Shown here: positions 14,068 through 21,396 of the stretch, piece by piece
Layout of the letters: each line of letters opens with the position of its first letter
How positions within the stretch are numbered: the stretch's first letter is position 1
Source: JAMXLO01 sp046735215
GTDB taxonomy: Bacteria > Pseudomonadota > Alphaproteobacteria > Acetobacterales > Acetobacteraceae
DNA length: 22,987 nucleotides
Assembly: GCA_046735215.1 (NCBI GenBank)
Contig: JBKPSV010000083.1
Location: forward strand, 1-22,987
Reading direction: 5' to 3'
The notes under the pieces: model-generated
The model's database searches: none
Told to the model about the DNA's origin: nothing
The model's input: the letters and a program-made list of their open reading frames with translations, nothing else
Made by a program: the position numbers and the translations under genes

Positions 14068-15288
14068 ATGATCCCGCATATCGCGTTCGAACCTGGGGCC
14101 AGCGCTCCCCTCGACGGCATCCGCGTCGTCGATCTGTCGCGCCTGGTGGCAGGCAACATGCTGAGCCTGCAACTCGCCGATCAGGGCGCGGAGGTGATCA
14201 AGGTCGAGGACCCGCGCACCGGCGATCCCTTGCGTGCATGGCGGGTGAAGGGGCAGTCGCTGCACTGGAAAGTATATGCCCGCAACAAGAAAAGCCTGGC
14301 GCTGAACCTGCGCGCGGCAGCGGCACGCGATGCCCTGATGGACCTGCTGACGGCGAGCAATGTGCTCATCGAGAACTATCGTCCGGGCACACTGGAAGAG
14401 ATGGGATTCAGTCCGGATACGCTGCACGAGCGCAATCCCGGATTGATTATCGTGCGCATCACGGGGTTCGGACAGGACGGGCCGTATCGCGACCGGCCCG
14501 GCTTCGGCACGCTGGTGGAAGCGATGTCAGGATTTGCCGCCAAGAACGGCTATGCCGACCGGCCGCCGGTGCTGCCGCCGCTCGCCTTGGCCGACATGGT
14601 CGCAGGTCTATACGGCGCCTACGCAGTGATGATCGCTCTGCGCGTGGTTGAGCGCGGCGGCAAGGGTCAGGTGATCGACCTGCCGTTGTTGGATCCGATC
14701 ATTTCCATCCTTGGTCCAGACGCAGCGATCTACCGGGTTTCAGGCGAGCGGCCGCAACGCACCGGCTCGCGCTCGCTGACAACGTCTCCACGCAATGTCT
14801 ATGCGACGAAAGATGGGCGGAACATTGCGATATCAGCATCCATCCAGGCGATGGCGGAACGGGTGTTCCGGGCGATAGGACGACCCGACATGATCGACGA
14901 TCCGCGTTTCCGCACCAACACCGATCGTGTGCGTCACATCGAGGAGTGCGATGGCGCGGTGGCAGCGTTCATCGCCGAGCGCACGCTGGACGAAGCGATG
15001 GCCGTGTTTACCACGGCGCAGGTGACGGCGACGCCGGTCTATGAGATCGACCAGCTTGTGGCGGATGAACATATTCAGGCGCGCGGCGTGATCGTGGAGG
15101 CGCCGGACGCGGAAGCCGGCTCGGTGCTGATGCACAACGTGATTCCCCGCCTGTCCGAAACGCCTGGCAAGCTGCGGCGGCCCGCCCCGGCGCTGGGCGA
15201 ACATACGCGGGAGGTGTTGACGGCGATCGGGTACACCGAAGCTCGGATTGGAGGATTGATCGAGGAGGGAATGGCGAAGCAGGCCTGA
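14068..15288 (+). CDS. Class III (CaiB/BaiF family) CoA transferase
   Basis: This 406-residue enzyme moves CoA between acyl-CoA and a carboxylic acid through an aspartyl-anhydride mechanism. Family features: APLDGIRVVDLSRLVAGN at the N-terminus, LADQGAEVIKVEDPRTGDPL, ARNKKSLALNLR, SNVLIENYRPGTLEEMG, ITGFGQDGPYRDRPGF, and LADMVAGLYGAYAVM, which carries the catalytic Asp. The ATG is preceded by GGGAG 7 bases upstream. The CitE-like lyase and HpcH/HpaI aldolase follow on the same strand, suggesting activation of a dicarboxylic or hydroxy acid to its CoA ester and then C-C cleavage, for example malate, citramalate or itaconate type routes (inference). The inverted-repeat segment with the GIY-YIG gene begins 5 bp after its stop. 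Confidence 0.95.
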   Translation: MIPHIAFEPGASAPLDGIRVVDLSRLVAGNMLSLQLADQGAEVIKVEDPRTGDPLRAWRVKGQSLHWKVYARNKKSLALNLRAAAARDALMDLLTASNVLIENYRPGTLEEMGFSPDTLHERNPGLIIVRITGFGQDGPYRDRPGFGTLVEAMSGFAAKNGYADRPPVLPPLALADMVAGLYGAYAVMIALRVVERGGKGQVIDLPLLDPIISILGPDAAIYRVSGERPQRTGSRSLTTSPRNVYATKDGRNIAISASIQAMAERVFRAIGRPDMIDDPRFRTNTDRVRHIEECDGAVAAFIAERTLDEAMAVFTTAQVTATPVYEIDQLVADEHIQARGVIVEAPDAEAGSVLMHNVIPRLSETPGKLRRPAPALGEHTREVLTAIGYTEARIGGLIEEGMAKQA

Positions 15289-15293
15289 ATGGT

Positions 15294-15353
15294 CCCCGCT
15301 GTCATCGGGAGGAGCGAGGCGGTGGCCGCACGTGATCCGGCCAAGCAATCTCG
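15294..15353 (+). repeat. Left inverted repeat flanking the GIY-YIG gene
   Basis: It begins CCCCGCTGTCATCGGGAGGA and ends AAGCAATCTCG. It lies 5 bp after the CoA transferase stop. About two thirds of the first 31 positions match the right repeat in reverse orientation, without gaps. Confidence 0.55.
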
Positions 15354-15363
15354 TGAACCTAAG

Positions 15364-15654
15364 CTACAGCAGATCAGGAAATAGATCCCGCCACCCAGGG
15401 TTCATGGCATTGATCAGCGCTAACTTCTTCCGCCGCGAACCAGCCTTGATCTGCTTCTCGCGAGCGATCGCATCCGCCACCTCCACATACTCTTCGAAGT
15501 ACACCAGCTTGTGGACATTGTATTGCCTGGTGAACTTCGAAAACGTCTTTGCACGGTGTTCGCCAACACGCCCAAGCAGGTCATTGGTTAGCCCTCTATA
15601 CAGCACCGTGTGCCGGTCATTGGTGGGGATATAGACGAAGTACCGGTGCGCCAT
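15364..15654 (-). CDS. GIY-YIG family endonuclease-like protein
   Basis: A 96-residue single-domain GIY-YIG protein of the small UPF0213/YhbQ-like type. The first block is YFVYIPTND, the second VLYRGLTNDLLGRVGEHR (YIG is YRG here, and the catalytic Arg is present). The C-terminal part, REKQIKAGSRRKKLALINAM followed by NPGWRDLF, carries the conserved Glu and the typical NPxWxDL ending. Members may nick or cut DNA, but their biological role is poorly defined. The gene points opposite to both neighbours and lies inside an inverted-repeat-bounded segment that separates a CoA transferase from its likely operon partner. No clear ribosome binding site precedes the ATG at 15654, and the repeat lies just upstream of it. 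Confidence 0.92.
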   Translation of the reverse strand: MAHRYFVYIPTNDRHTVLYRGLTNDLLGRVGEHRAKTFSKFTRQYNVHKLVYFEEYVEVADAIAREKQIKAGSRRKKLALINAMNPGWRDLFPDLL

Positions 15655-15660
15655 TGGCGC

Positions 15661-15701
15661 GAGCTTGCTTCGTCGCTACGTTCCTCGGAATGACACAGGG
15701 G
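15661..15701 (-). repeat. Right inverted repeat, upstream of the GIY-YIG gene
   Basis: Read on the minus strand it starts CCCCTGTGTCATTCCGAGGA and continues to GACGAAGCAAGCTC. From memory, GTCATTCCGAGGA-type repeats with CGTAGCGACGAAGCAA occur as dispersed elements in several bacterial genomes, sometimes next to small GIY-YIG genes. No second copy exists in this window except the left repeat. Confidence 0.55.
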
Positions 15702-15707
15702 TTCGAT

Positions 15708-16610
15708 ATGCGTATTGATCTTCCCGCCTGGCGGTCGCTTCTGTTCGTGCCGGTGACGGCGGAAAAGTTCGTGCGCACCGGTGCAGAACGCGGTGCAGAT
15801 GGCATCATTCTCGACCTGGAAGATGCCGTCGCTCCGGCGGAGAAGGAAAGAGCGCGCACGTTGATCGCCGGCGCCATCCCACAGGTCGCGCGCAATGGTG
15901 GAGACGTGCTGGTGCGGGTGAACCGTCCGTGGCGGCTCCTGGTACGCGACCTGGAAGCAGCTGTCACACCGGGCATAGCTGCTCTGATGCTGACCAAGGT
16001 GGACAGCGCGGAACATGTCCAGGCCGTCGCGGAGATTGTCGAGGAACTGGAATCCGAACGCGGCCTGCCCATCGGAAAGCTGCAGTTCGTGGTATTGGTC
16101 GAGACGGCAGCCGGCTTCTTCCGCATCGAAGCTATCGCGAAGTCGCATCCGCGCATCGTGGCCCTCAGTCTGGGAACCGAGGACTTTACCGCTGACGTCG
16201 GCATGCTGCCCGACCCCGACGCGCTGATGTATCCCAAACAACACACTCTGTTCGCCGCTCGCGCTGCCGGCATCCTGCCGTTTGGGTTCATCGGTTCGAT
16301 TGCCAACTTCCGCGACCAGGAAGCCTTCCGCGCCATCGTGCGTCGCTCCAAACATTTTGGCTTCGTCGGTGCCAGCGCCATCCATCCTCTGCAGGTGCCG
16401 GTGCTGAATGAAGAATTCTCGCCCACCGATGCGGAAGTGCAGCGCGCCGAACGCATGGTCGCAGCGTACGAAGCTGCATTCGCCCAGGGTCTTGGCGCGG
16501 TGCAGTTCGAAGGCGCCATGATCGATGTGCCAGTGGTCCAGCGCGCGCAGAACGTGATCGCCCGCGCGACCGCCATCAGGCAGCGAGTAGCGGCTCGCGG
16601 CGGTCAGTAA
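15708..16610 (+). CDS. CitE-like lyase (HpcH/HpaI aldolase / citrate lyase family)
   Basis: This 300-residue TIM-barrel enzyme belongs to the citrate lyase beta-like group, which includes malyl-CoA and citramalyl-CoA lyases and malyl-CoA thioesterase. Motifs: WRSLLFVPVTAEKF, GADGIILDLEDAVAPAEKE (Mg-binding and CoA-site region), VLVRVNRPWR, FVVLVETAAGFF (metal-binding Glu), ALSLGTEDFTADVGMLPD and FVGASAIHPLQVPVLNEEF. The frame is open upstream into the repeat, but the ATG at 15708 follows AGGGG by 6 bases and fits the family N-terminus. With the CoA transferase upstream it could cleave a CoA ester to acetyl-CoA or propionyl-CoA plus glyoxylate or pyruvate. The substrate is not determined. Confidence 0.93.
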   Translation: MRIDLPAWRSLLFVPVTAEKFVRTGAERGADGIILDLEDAVAPAEKERARTLIAGAIPQVARNGGDVLVRVNRPWRLLVRDLEAAVTPGIAALMLTKVDSAEHVQAVAEIVEELESERGLPIGKLQFVVLVETAAGFFRIEAIAKSHPRIVALSLGTEDFTADVGMLPDPDALMYPKQHTLFAARAAGILPFGFIGSIANFRDQEAFRAIVRRSKHFGFVGASAIHPLQVPVLNEEFSPTDAEVQRAERMVAAYEAAFAQGLGAVQFEGAMIDVPVVQRAQNVIARATAIRQRVAARGGQ

Positions 16611-16688
16611 ACCTGCGCGGTTGCTCTGGCCACACGGCAGCCGATACCCTGGCATCAAGATCGCACGAGCCCCGGAGGCTGACTACAC

Positions 16689-17462
16689 ATGCAGAGCAAT
16701 CCATTGCGTGCCGCGTTGGAGCGTGGCGAGTTGCAAATCGGCACCTGGGTCAACCTGGTGCGAAGCCCTGCGATCCTGCCGTTGCTGAAAGCGGCCGGAC
16801 TTGACTTTGCGCGCGTGGATATGGAGCACACCGCGGCCTCGATGGAGGACATCGCCAATCTCGCACTGATGTCGCGGGCGCTGAACTTTCCCATCGCGGT
16901 GCGGCCCCCCAAGGCCAATCGCGAGTGGATCACGCGGCTGCTCGATGTCGGCGTCTGGAACCTGCACTGCCCGCAGGTGGAGAACGCGGCGCACGCCGCT
17001 GAGATTGTGGCGGCCTCGCGGTACGCCCCTCTCGGCTTGCGCGGCAATGCGGGCCACAGTCCCGGAACCGATTTCGACACCACGGGCACCGCTAGCGAGA
17101 GGCGCGCATTCGCCAATCGGCAGGTCTTCGTCACGGTCATGTTCGAGACCGCCGCGGCGTTCGATGATCTCGATGCAATTGCCGCGATGGAAGGTATCGA
17201 CGCATTGACGCTCGGTCCCGCCGACCTCGCGCAGGATCTCGGCGTGTTTGGCGCACCGGATCAGGCGCGCGTACTCGACGAGAAGCGGGACCTCGTGCTG
17301 GCCGCCGCGAAGCGTCACGGCAAGACGTGCGCCATGCTGTGCTCCAGCTATGAACAGGCGCAGCAATGGAAAGCTGCCGGTGCTCTGTTGCTGGCCTTTT
17401 CCAGTGATACCGAGGTGCTGCAGGGTGCCTACCGCCAGGCGATGACCCGCATCAAAGGGTAG
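16689..17462 (+). CDS. HpcH/HpaI family aldolase (4-hydroxy-2-oxoheptanedioate / 2-keto-3-deoxy-sugar-acid aldolase type)
   Basis: A 257-residue class II aldolase of the HpaI/GarL type, which reversibly splits 4-hydroxy-2-oxoacids to pyruvate plus an aldehyde using a divalent metal. Visible features: QIGTWVNLVRSPAI, AGLDFARVDMEHTAAS (catalytic His), PIAVRPPKANREW (substrate Arg), HCPQVENAAHAAEIV, PLGLRGNAGHSPG, VTVMFETAAAFDDLD (metal Glu), and DALTLGPADLAQDLG (metal Asp region). The ATG follows GGAGG at about 10 bases. It lies 78 bp after the CitE-like lyase on the same strand and ends 5 bp from the convergent EAL gene. The natural substrate is not evident, and pairing with a CitE paralogue suggests two cleavage steps in one route. 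Confidence 0.93.
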   Translation: MQSNPLRAALERGELQIGTWVNLVRSPAILPLLKAAGLDFARVDMEHTAASMEDIANLALMSRALNFPIAVRPPKANREWITRLLDVGVWNLHCPQVENAAHAAEIVAASRYAPLGLRGNAGHSPGTDFDTTGTASERRAFANRQVFVTVMFETAAAFDDLDAIAAMEGIDALTLGPADLAQDLGVFGAPDQARVLDEKRDLVLAAAKRHGKTCAMLCSSYEQAQQWKAAGALLLAFSSDTEVLQGAYRQAMTRIKG

Positions 17463-17467
17463 CAAGG

Positions 17468-19138
17468 CTACTGCCAGGTCTCGCGGGACCCCTTGCGGCG
17501 CATAGCGCGGGGCGGAACTGGCAACTGTTCGATTGGCTTGCCGAACAGCCAGCCTTGGCCATGGGCGATACCGAGGCTCTTGGCGAACGCTGCCTCGGTC
17601 TCGTTTTCAATCATCTCGCCGATCACCTTGCAGCCGATCTCGCTGCACAGGACACAAACCGATCGTATCAGCGCGCGCTCACGGTCCCGGCCGTTGGCCG
17701 CCCTCAGGAATGGCCCGTCGATCTTAACGAAGTCAACGTCGAAGCGCCGCATGTAGTTGTACGCGGTGGCACCTGCGCCGAAGTCATCGAGGCAAACAGC
17801 GTGTCCAGCGGTCCTGAGCTGCGCGAGAAATTCCTCTGCCTCGGCAAGATCGTCCACGGCGGCTGATTCGGTAAGTTCGAATAGCAACTGATGACGAGCG
17901 TCACCCAGTCGGGCAGCAATTTCCAGCAATGCTTTGCGAAAGCCTTCGTTCTGTACGGACCGGCCCGATACATTGACCGCCACGCTGGATTTGTCGCTTC
18001 GCATGATCGCCTCGACGGCGCGGCGACACACGATGAGGTCAAGTTCGATAATCAGGCCAAGATCTTCGCTGAACGTCACCGTCTCGAAGGTATTCGCCCC
18101 ATTAGGGAACCGCGACAGCGCCTCATAGTGATGCACTGCCCGCGTTCCGAGGTCGACGACTGGCTGATAGACGACCGTGAACCGTCCGTCAGTCAATAAC
18201 TTTCTGATGTCCGCAAAGCGTGTCACGGCCTGGTTCATCGCCTGTGTCAAACCGGACTGAAGCGAAGCGACGTCGAAATCGGCGCCTTGCGACTTGACGA
18301 AGCTGCTCAATGCATACGACAGCGCACGGCTCGCTTCGCTGTTGGTCAGGTTGCCAAATGAGAGATCGATACTGGCGATCCTTGGTGCGAGCTGGCCATC
18401 TTGTATGCCTGCTCCGCTGATCGCCGCGGCGATGTCCGACGCAAGTGTGGTGTCGCGTTCGCCGGAATGGCCCGCCTTGGTGATGATACCAAACGAGTCG
18501 TCGCTGAGTCGTCCTGCGGCGTCGCCGCCCACCGATGCGGCACGCAGCGCGGCGCCGATCTCTTCCAAGAGTGCGCCGGCTCGCTCCGGCGGCAATTGGC
18601 GGGCGGCGCCGGACAGCCCATCCAGCTTGAGCAGTTGCAGACGCCGCGGTCCCTTGATGGGATCGCCGCCCAGACGCTGCGCGGCATCGCTGAATGCATC
18701 CTGCGACAGCAGCCCAGTGCTCGCATCCCGCTCCAGCGCTGGCCCGATCAGGGTGTCCGGAACCAGTGTCACGGTGATGAATAGGTCATCACTGCGGTCG
18801 GGCAAGCGACAGGCTCCGAACAGCACCTGGCTCGGGGTCCCATCCGAACGTGCAATCCGGACGGAGGCGGGGTCGATGCGGAAGTCTGTCCGCACCTGCC
18901 TCAGCAGCCGGCGAACCAGTGCTCGATCGCAGGCGGCGACAAGCTCCAGGACGGCGCGCCCCAACAGGGTCTTCGAGTCGGCGCCCAGCACGGCCTGTGC
19001 TGCGCCCGACACAGCGACAATGGTGCCCTCCTTCCCCACCTCGACCAGCAGGTCAGCTGCAGCGAACGCGAAGGCGACGTGGCGATCGCGTTCCAGCCGC
19101 AGGTGCCTGACGGTCTGTTCCGGGATTTCCGTGGTCAT
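17468..19138 (-). CDS. PAS / degenerate GGDEF / EAL signalling protein (probable c-di-GMP phosphodiesterase)
   Basis: The 556-residue protein has a PAS-like N-terminus (about 20-130), a degenerate GGDEF domain (about 135-290; the signature site reads GRLSDDSFGI) and an EAL domain (about 318-540). EAL catalytic positions appear intact: YQPVVDL, HYEALSRF (EAL), SVAVNVSGRS (Asn), LLFELTES (Glu), VCLDDFGAG (DD), DFVKIDGPF (Lys), GEMIENE (Glu) and HGQGWLFGKP (Gln). It is therefore probably an active c-di-GMP phosphodiesterase with an inactive GGDEF used for sensing or dimerisation. It has no transmembrane segment, so is cytosolic. No good ribosome binding site precedes the ATG at 19138. It lies 125 bp after the crotonase gene on the same strand. 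Confidence 0.93.
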   Translation of the reverse strand: MTTEIPEQTVRHLRLERDRHVAFAFAAADLLVEVGKEGTIVAVSGAAQAVLGADSKTLLGRAVLELVAACDRALVRRLLRQVRTDFRIDPASVRIARSDGTPSQVLFGACRLPDRSDDLFITVTLVPDTLIGPALERDASTGLLSQDAFSDAAQRLGGDPIKGPRRLQLLKLDGLSGAARQLPPERAGALLEEIGAALRAASVGGDAAGRLSDDSFGIITKAGHSGERDTTLASDIAAAISGAGIQDGQLAPRIASIDLSFGNLTNSEASRALSYALSSFVKSQGADFDVASLQSGLTQAMNQAVTRFADIRKLLTDGRFTVVYQPVVDLGTRAVHHYEALSRFPNGANTFETVTFSEDLGLIIELDLIVCRRAVEAIMRSDKSSVAVNVSGRSVQNEGFRKALLEIAARLGDARHQLLFELTESAAVDDLAEAEEFLAQLRTAGHAVCLDDFGAGATAYNYMRRFDVDFVKIDGPFLRAANGRDRERALIRSVCVLCSEIGCKVIGEMIENETEAAFAKSLGIAHGQGWLFGKPIEQLPVPPRAMRRKGSRETWQ

Positions 19139-19263
19139 GGGACGCGGTGATGCAAGCTCTGTCGGCCCCGCTATCTCGGCAGACCGGGGTTACGATTTGG
19201 TTGCCGGCAGAGACCGCACCCGCCCCACAGCGCTGATTACATGCTCAGGCCGGTGCGGGCCGG

Positions 19264-20088
19264 CTACCTCCCCATCCACTTCGGCGCGCGCTTCTCCATG
19301 AAGGCCGTTCGGCCCTCCTTGTAGTCGGCGCTGTTGAAGCAGTTCTCCGACATGCGCTTGATCGCCGCCATGTCCCGCTGACTCTCGTCCTTCAGCATCT
19401 CGTTGATCGTCAGCTTCGATGCGGCCACCGACAAGGGAGCATTGTCGGCGATGGTGCGGGCGATATCCAGCACCTCGTCGTTCAGCTCCTCCTCCCCGAC
19501 CATCTTGTTGATCAGGCCGATGCGCTCTGCCTCCGCCGCGTCGATCCGCCGCGCGGTATACAGGATCATGCGCGCATGTGCCGGCCCCACCAGGTCAATC
19601 AACCGCTTGACCGAATCCGGCGCATAGGCAATCGACAGTCGTGCTGCCGGAATGCCGAACTGGCTGTCCGCCGCAGCAATGCGCAGGTCTGCCTGCATTG
19701 CGATCGCCAGGCCGCCACCCAGGCAGAAGCCCCGGATGCGTGCGATCACCGGCTTGGGGAAGCCGGCATACTTCGCCCGCCCAACGCCGGCCAGGCGCTC
19801 GTATTCCTGTTGTGCATCGGCGTTGGAGCGGTTCTTCTCGAACTGACTGATATCCGCACCCGAGACGAATGCCTTGTTTCCCGCGCCGGTCAGCACCACA
19901 ACGCGCACCGAGGAGTCCTCTGTGAACTCATCAAGGATCTCCCCGAGGCCGGTCCACATCTCCAGCGACATCGCGTTGCGTTTTTCAGGCTGGTTGAAGG
20001 TGACCAGCCCTACGCCATCGTCTTTCGCTGCCAGCATCTTGCCACCCGCATATTCGCGGGTGACCGCCCCGCCCGGGAAGTCGTTCAT
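19264..20088 (-). CDS. Crotonase-fold (enoyl-CoA hydratase/isomerase family) protein lacking both hydratase glutamates
   Basis: This 274-residue protein has clear crotonase features: FNQPEKRNAMSLEMW, VVVLTGAGNKAFVSGADISQ (oxyanion hole), IARIRGFCLGGGLAIAMQAD (second oxyanion element), and a C-terminal trimerisation region. In rat enoyl-CoA hydratase two glutamates, in FGQPEI and SLAMEM, do the chemistry. Aligned here these are FGIPAA and PAHARM, so they are Ala and Arg. It is unlikely to be a normal hydratase; isomerase, decarboxylase, thioesterase-like or other crotonase chemistry is possible. The ATG shares its A with the upstream CoA transferase stop (TGATG), so the two are translationally coupled and probably act on the same CoA ester. 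Confidence 0.92.
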   Translation of the reverse strand: MNDFPGGAVTREYAGGKMLAAKDDGVGLVTFNQPEKRNAMSLEMWTGLGEILDEFTEDSSVRVVVLTGAGNKAFVSGADISQFEKNRSNADAQQEYERLAGVGRAKYAGFPKPVIARIRGFCLGGGLAIAMQADLRIAAADSQFGIPAARLSIAYAPDSVKRLIDLVGPAHARMILYTARRIDAAEAERIGLINKMVGEEELNDEVLDIARTIADNAPLSVAASKLTINEMLKDESQRDMAAIKRMSENCFNSADYKEGRTAFMEKRAPKWMGR

Positions 20089-21305
20089 CAGATCGCCCCC
20101 TTCTTGCGCATCTCGGCGATCTCTTCCTTGGTGTAGCCAACCGACGTCAGCACCTCGTCCGTGCTCGACCCCATCTCTGGTGTCGCCATGCGAATGTCCT
20201 TGGAGAAGCCCGTCATGCTGATCGCGGACGCGACCACGTCTACTTCGCCGACCGCGGGTGAATGCATCGGCGTAGCCATCTGGAGGTGTTGCACCTGCGG
20301 GTCGGAAAACACCTGGTCGATGCTGTAGATCGGACCGCACGGCACGCCGGCCCCCTCCAGCAGCTCGATCCAGTATTCTGACGGCTTGTGACGTGTTACC
20401 TCACTGATCGACGAATTGATCTCCTTGCGGTGCTTGCTGCGCGAGACCTGGTCTTTCCACTCCGCCTTGTCCTTCCACTCCGGCTTGCCAATCGCCTCGC
20501 AGAAGCGGCCGAACACACGGGCGGAACTGGCAGCAATATTGATATGACCGTCAGATGTCGGGAACACGCCGGTGGGGATGCCGGTCGGGTGATCATTGCC
20601 CGCCTGCGGTGCCACCTCCTTGGCGATTAGCCAACGCGAGGCCTGGAAGTCCAGCATGAAGATCTGCGCTTCCAGCAGGCTGGTGGTCACCCAGCGGCCG
20701 ACGCCGGTACGCTCGCGGTCGTAGATCGCCATCATGATGCCGAGCGCCAGAAGGTTGCCGGCGGTCAGGTCGTCGATGGGAATGCCAACGCGCACCGGGC
20801 CTTGGCCAGGCAGCCCAGTGATCGACATGAGCCCGCCCATGCCTTGGGCGATCTGATCCACCCCGGCGCGGTGACCGTAGGGGCCAGTCTGGCCGAACCC
20901 GCTGATACTGCCATACACGATACGCGGGTTCACTTCTTTGACGGTGTCGTAGTCCACCTTCAGCCGGTGCTTTACCTGCGCCCGCATGTTCTCGACGATG
21001 ATGTCGGCCGTCTTCACCAGGCGCATGAATGCGGCATGGCCTTCCGGCGACTTCAGGTTCAATGTGATGGCGCGCTTATTGCGATGCAGGTTCTGGAAGT
21101 CAAAGCCATGACGGCTGCCGGTGATCTCCTCGCCATCCGTCGCTGGTGGCTCAATCTTGATAACGTCGGCGCCCCAGTCCGCGAGATGCCGTACCGCCGT
21201 GGGCCCGGCCCGCGCGAGCGTCAGGTCCAGCACCTTCAGTCCGTTCAGCGGCAGCCGCGTCTGCGCCTGAGCCAACATGGTCTTGTCGGTGGGGCTCTCC
21301 GGCAT
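20088..21305 (-). CDS. Class III (CaiB/BaiF family) CoA transferase
   Basis: This 405-residue family III CoA transferase is distinct from the one at 14068-15288. Features: LPLNGLKVLDLTLARAGP, LADWGADVIKIEPPATDGEE, FQNLHRNKRAITLNLKSPEG, ADIIVENMRAQVKHRLKVDY, ISGFGQTGPYGHRAGVDQIA and VGIPIDDLTAGNLLALGI, which carries the catalytic Asp. The C-terminal GAGVPCGPIYSIDQVFSDPQ is typical. The frame is open to 21452, but the ATG at 21305 follows GAGGAG by about 8 bases and removes an atypical leader. The crotonase gene starts at its stop codon. It is divergent from the DUF1194 gene. The acyl donor and acceptor are unknown. Confidence 0.95.
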   Translation of the reverse strand: MPESPTDKTMLAQAQTRLPLNGLKVLDLTLARAGPTAVRHLADWGADVIKIEPPATDGEEITGSRHGFDFQNLHRNKRAITLNLKSPEGHAAFMRLVKTADIIVENMRAQVKHRLKVDYDTVKEVNPRIVYGSISGFGQTGPYGHRAGVDQIAQGMGGLMSITGLPGQGPVRVGIPIDDLTAGNLLALGIMMAIYDRERTGVGRWVTTSLLEAQIFMLDFQASRWLIAKEVAPQAGNDHPTGIPTGVFPTSDGHINIAASSARVFGRFCEAIGKPEWKDKAEWKDQVSRSKHRKEINSSISEVTRHKPSEYWIELLEGAGVPCGPIYSIDQVFSDPQVQHLQMATPMHSPAVGEVDVVASAISMTGFSKDIRMATPEMGSSTDEVLTSVGYTKEEIAEMRKKGAI

Positions 21306-21396
21306 CCCTGGTCTCCTCTCGGTGTGGTCCGGATACTCCGCCGCAATCGGCCGCCGCTCAAGTGCCGCAATGGTGGACCTCCTTCCCGGACTAGCG

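Larger units (their letters stand above)
15294..15701. mobile_element. Inverted-repeat-bounded segment carrying a GIY-YIG endonuclease gene
   Basis: The two edges are imperfect inverted repeats. Left, 15294-15353 on the plus strand, reads CCCC-n3-GTCAT-n3-GAGGA-n-CG-n2-GCG and later AAGCAATCTCG. Right, 15701-15661 on the minus strand, reads the same pattern without gaps up to GCG, then AAGCAAGCTCG. The left copy has roughly 18 extra bases before AAGCAA, containing a small GGCCG/CGGCC palindrome. Between the repeats lies only the GIY-YIG gene, opposed to the flanking CoA transferase and CitE-like genes. I infer a short mobile or formerly mobile unit. There is no transposase and I cannot see a target duplication. 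The right repeat ends in the GGGG that forms part of the CitE-like gene's ribosome binding site. Confidence 0.5.

Noticed and set aside
15588..16658. 356-codon open frame on the minus strand
   Set aside because: It is antisense to the CitE-like lyase and runs through the repeat and part of the GIY-YIG gene; its composition is not protein-like.
19200..19263. CCGCACC/GGTGCGG inverted repeat after the crotonase gene, considered as a terminator
   Set aside because: The 7-bp arms are far apart and there is no T-run. It could equally be chance in GC-rich DNA.
18294..19301. 335-codon Ser/Arg-rich open frame on the plus strand
   Set aside because: It is antisense to the PAS/GGDEF/EAL gene, which has full domain support.
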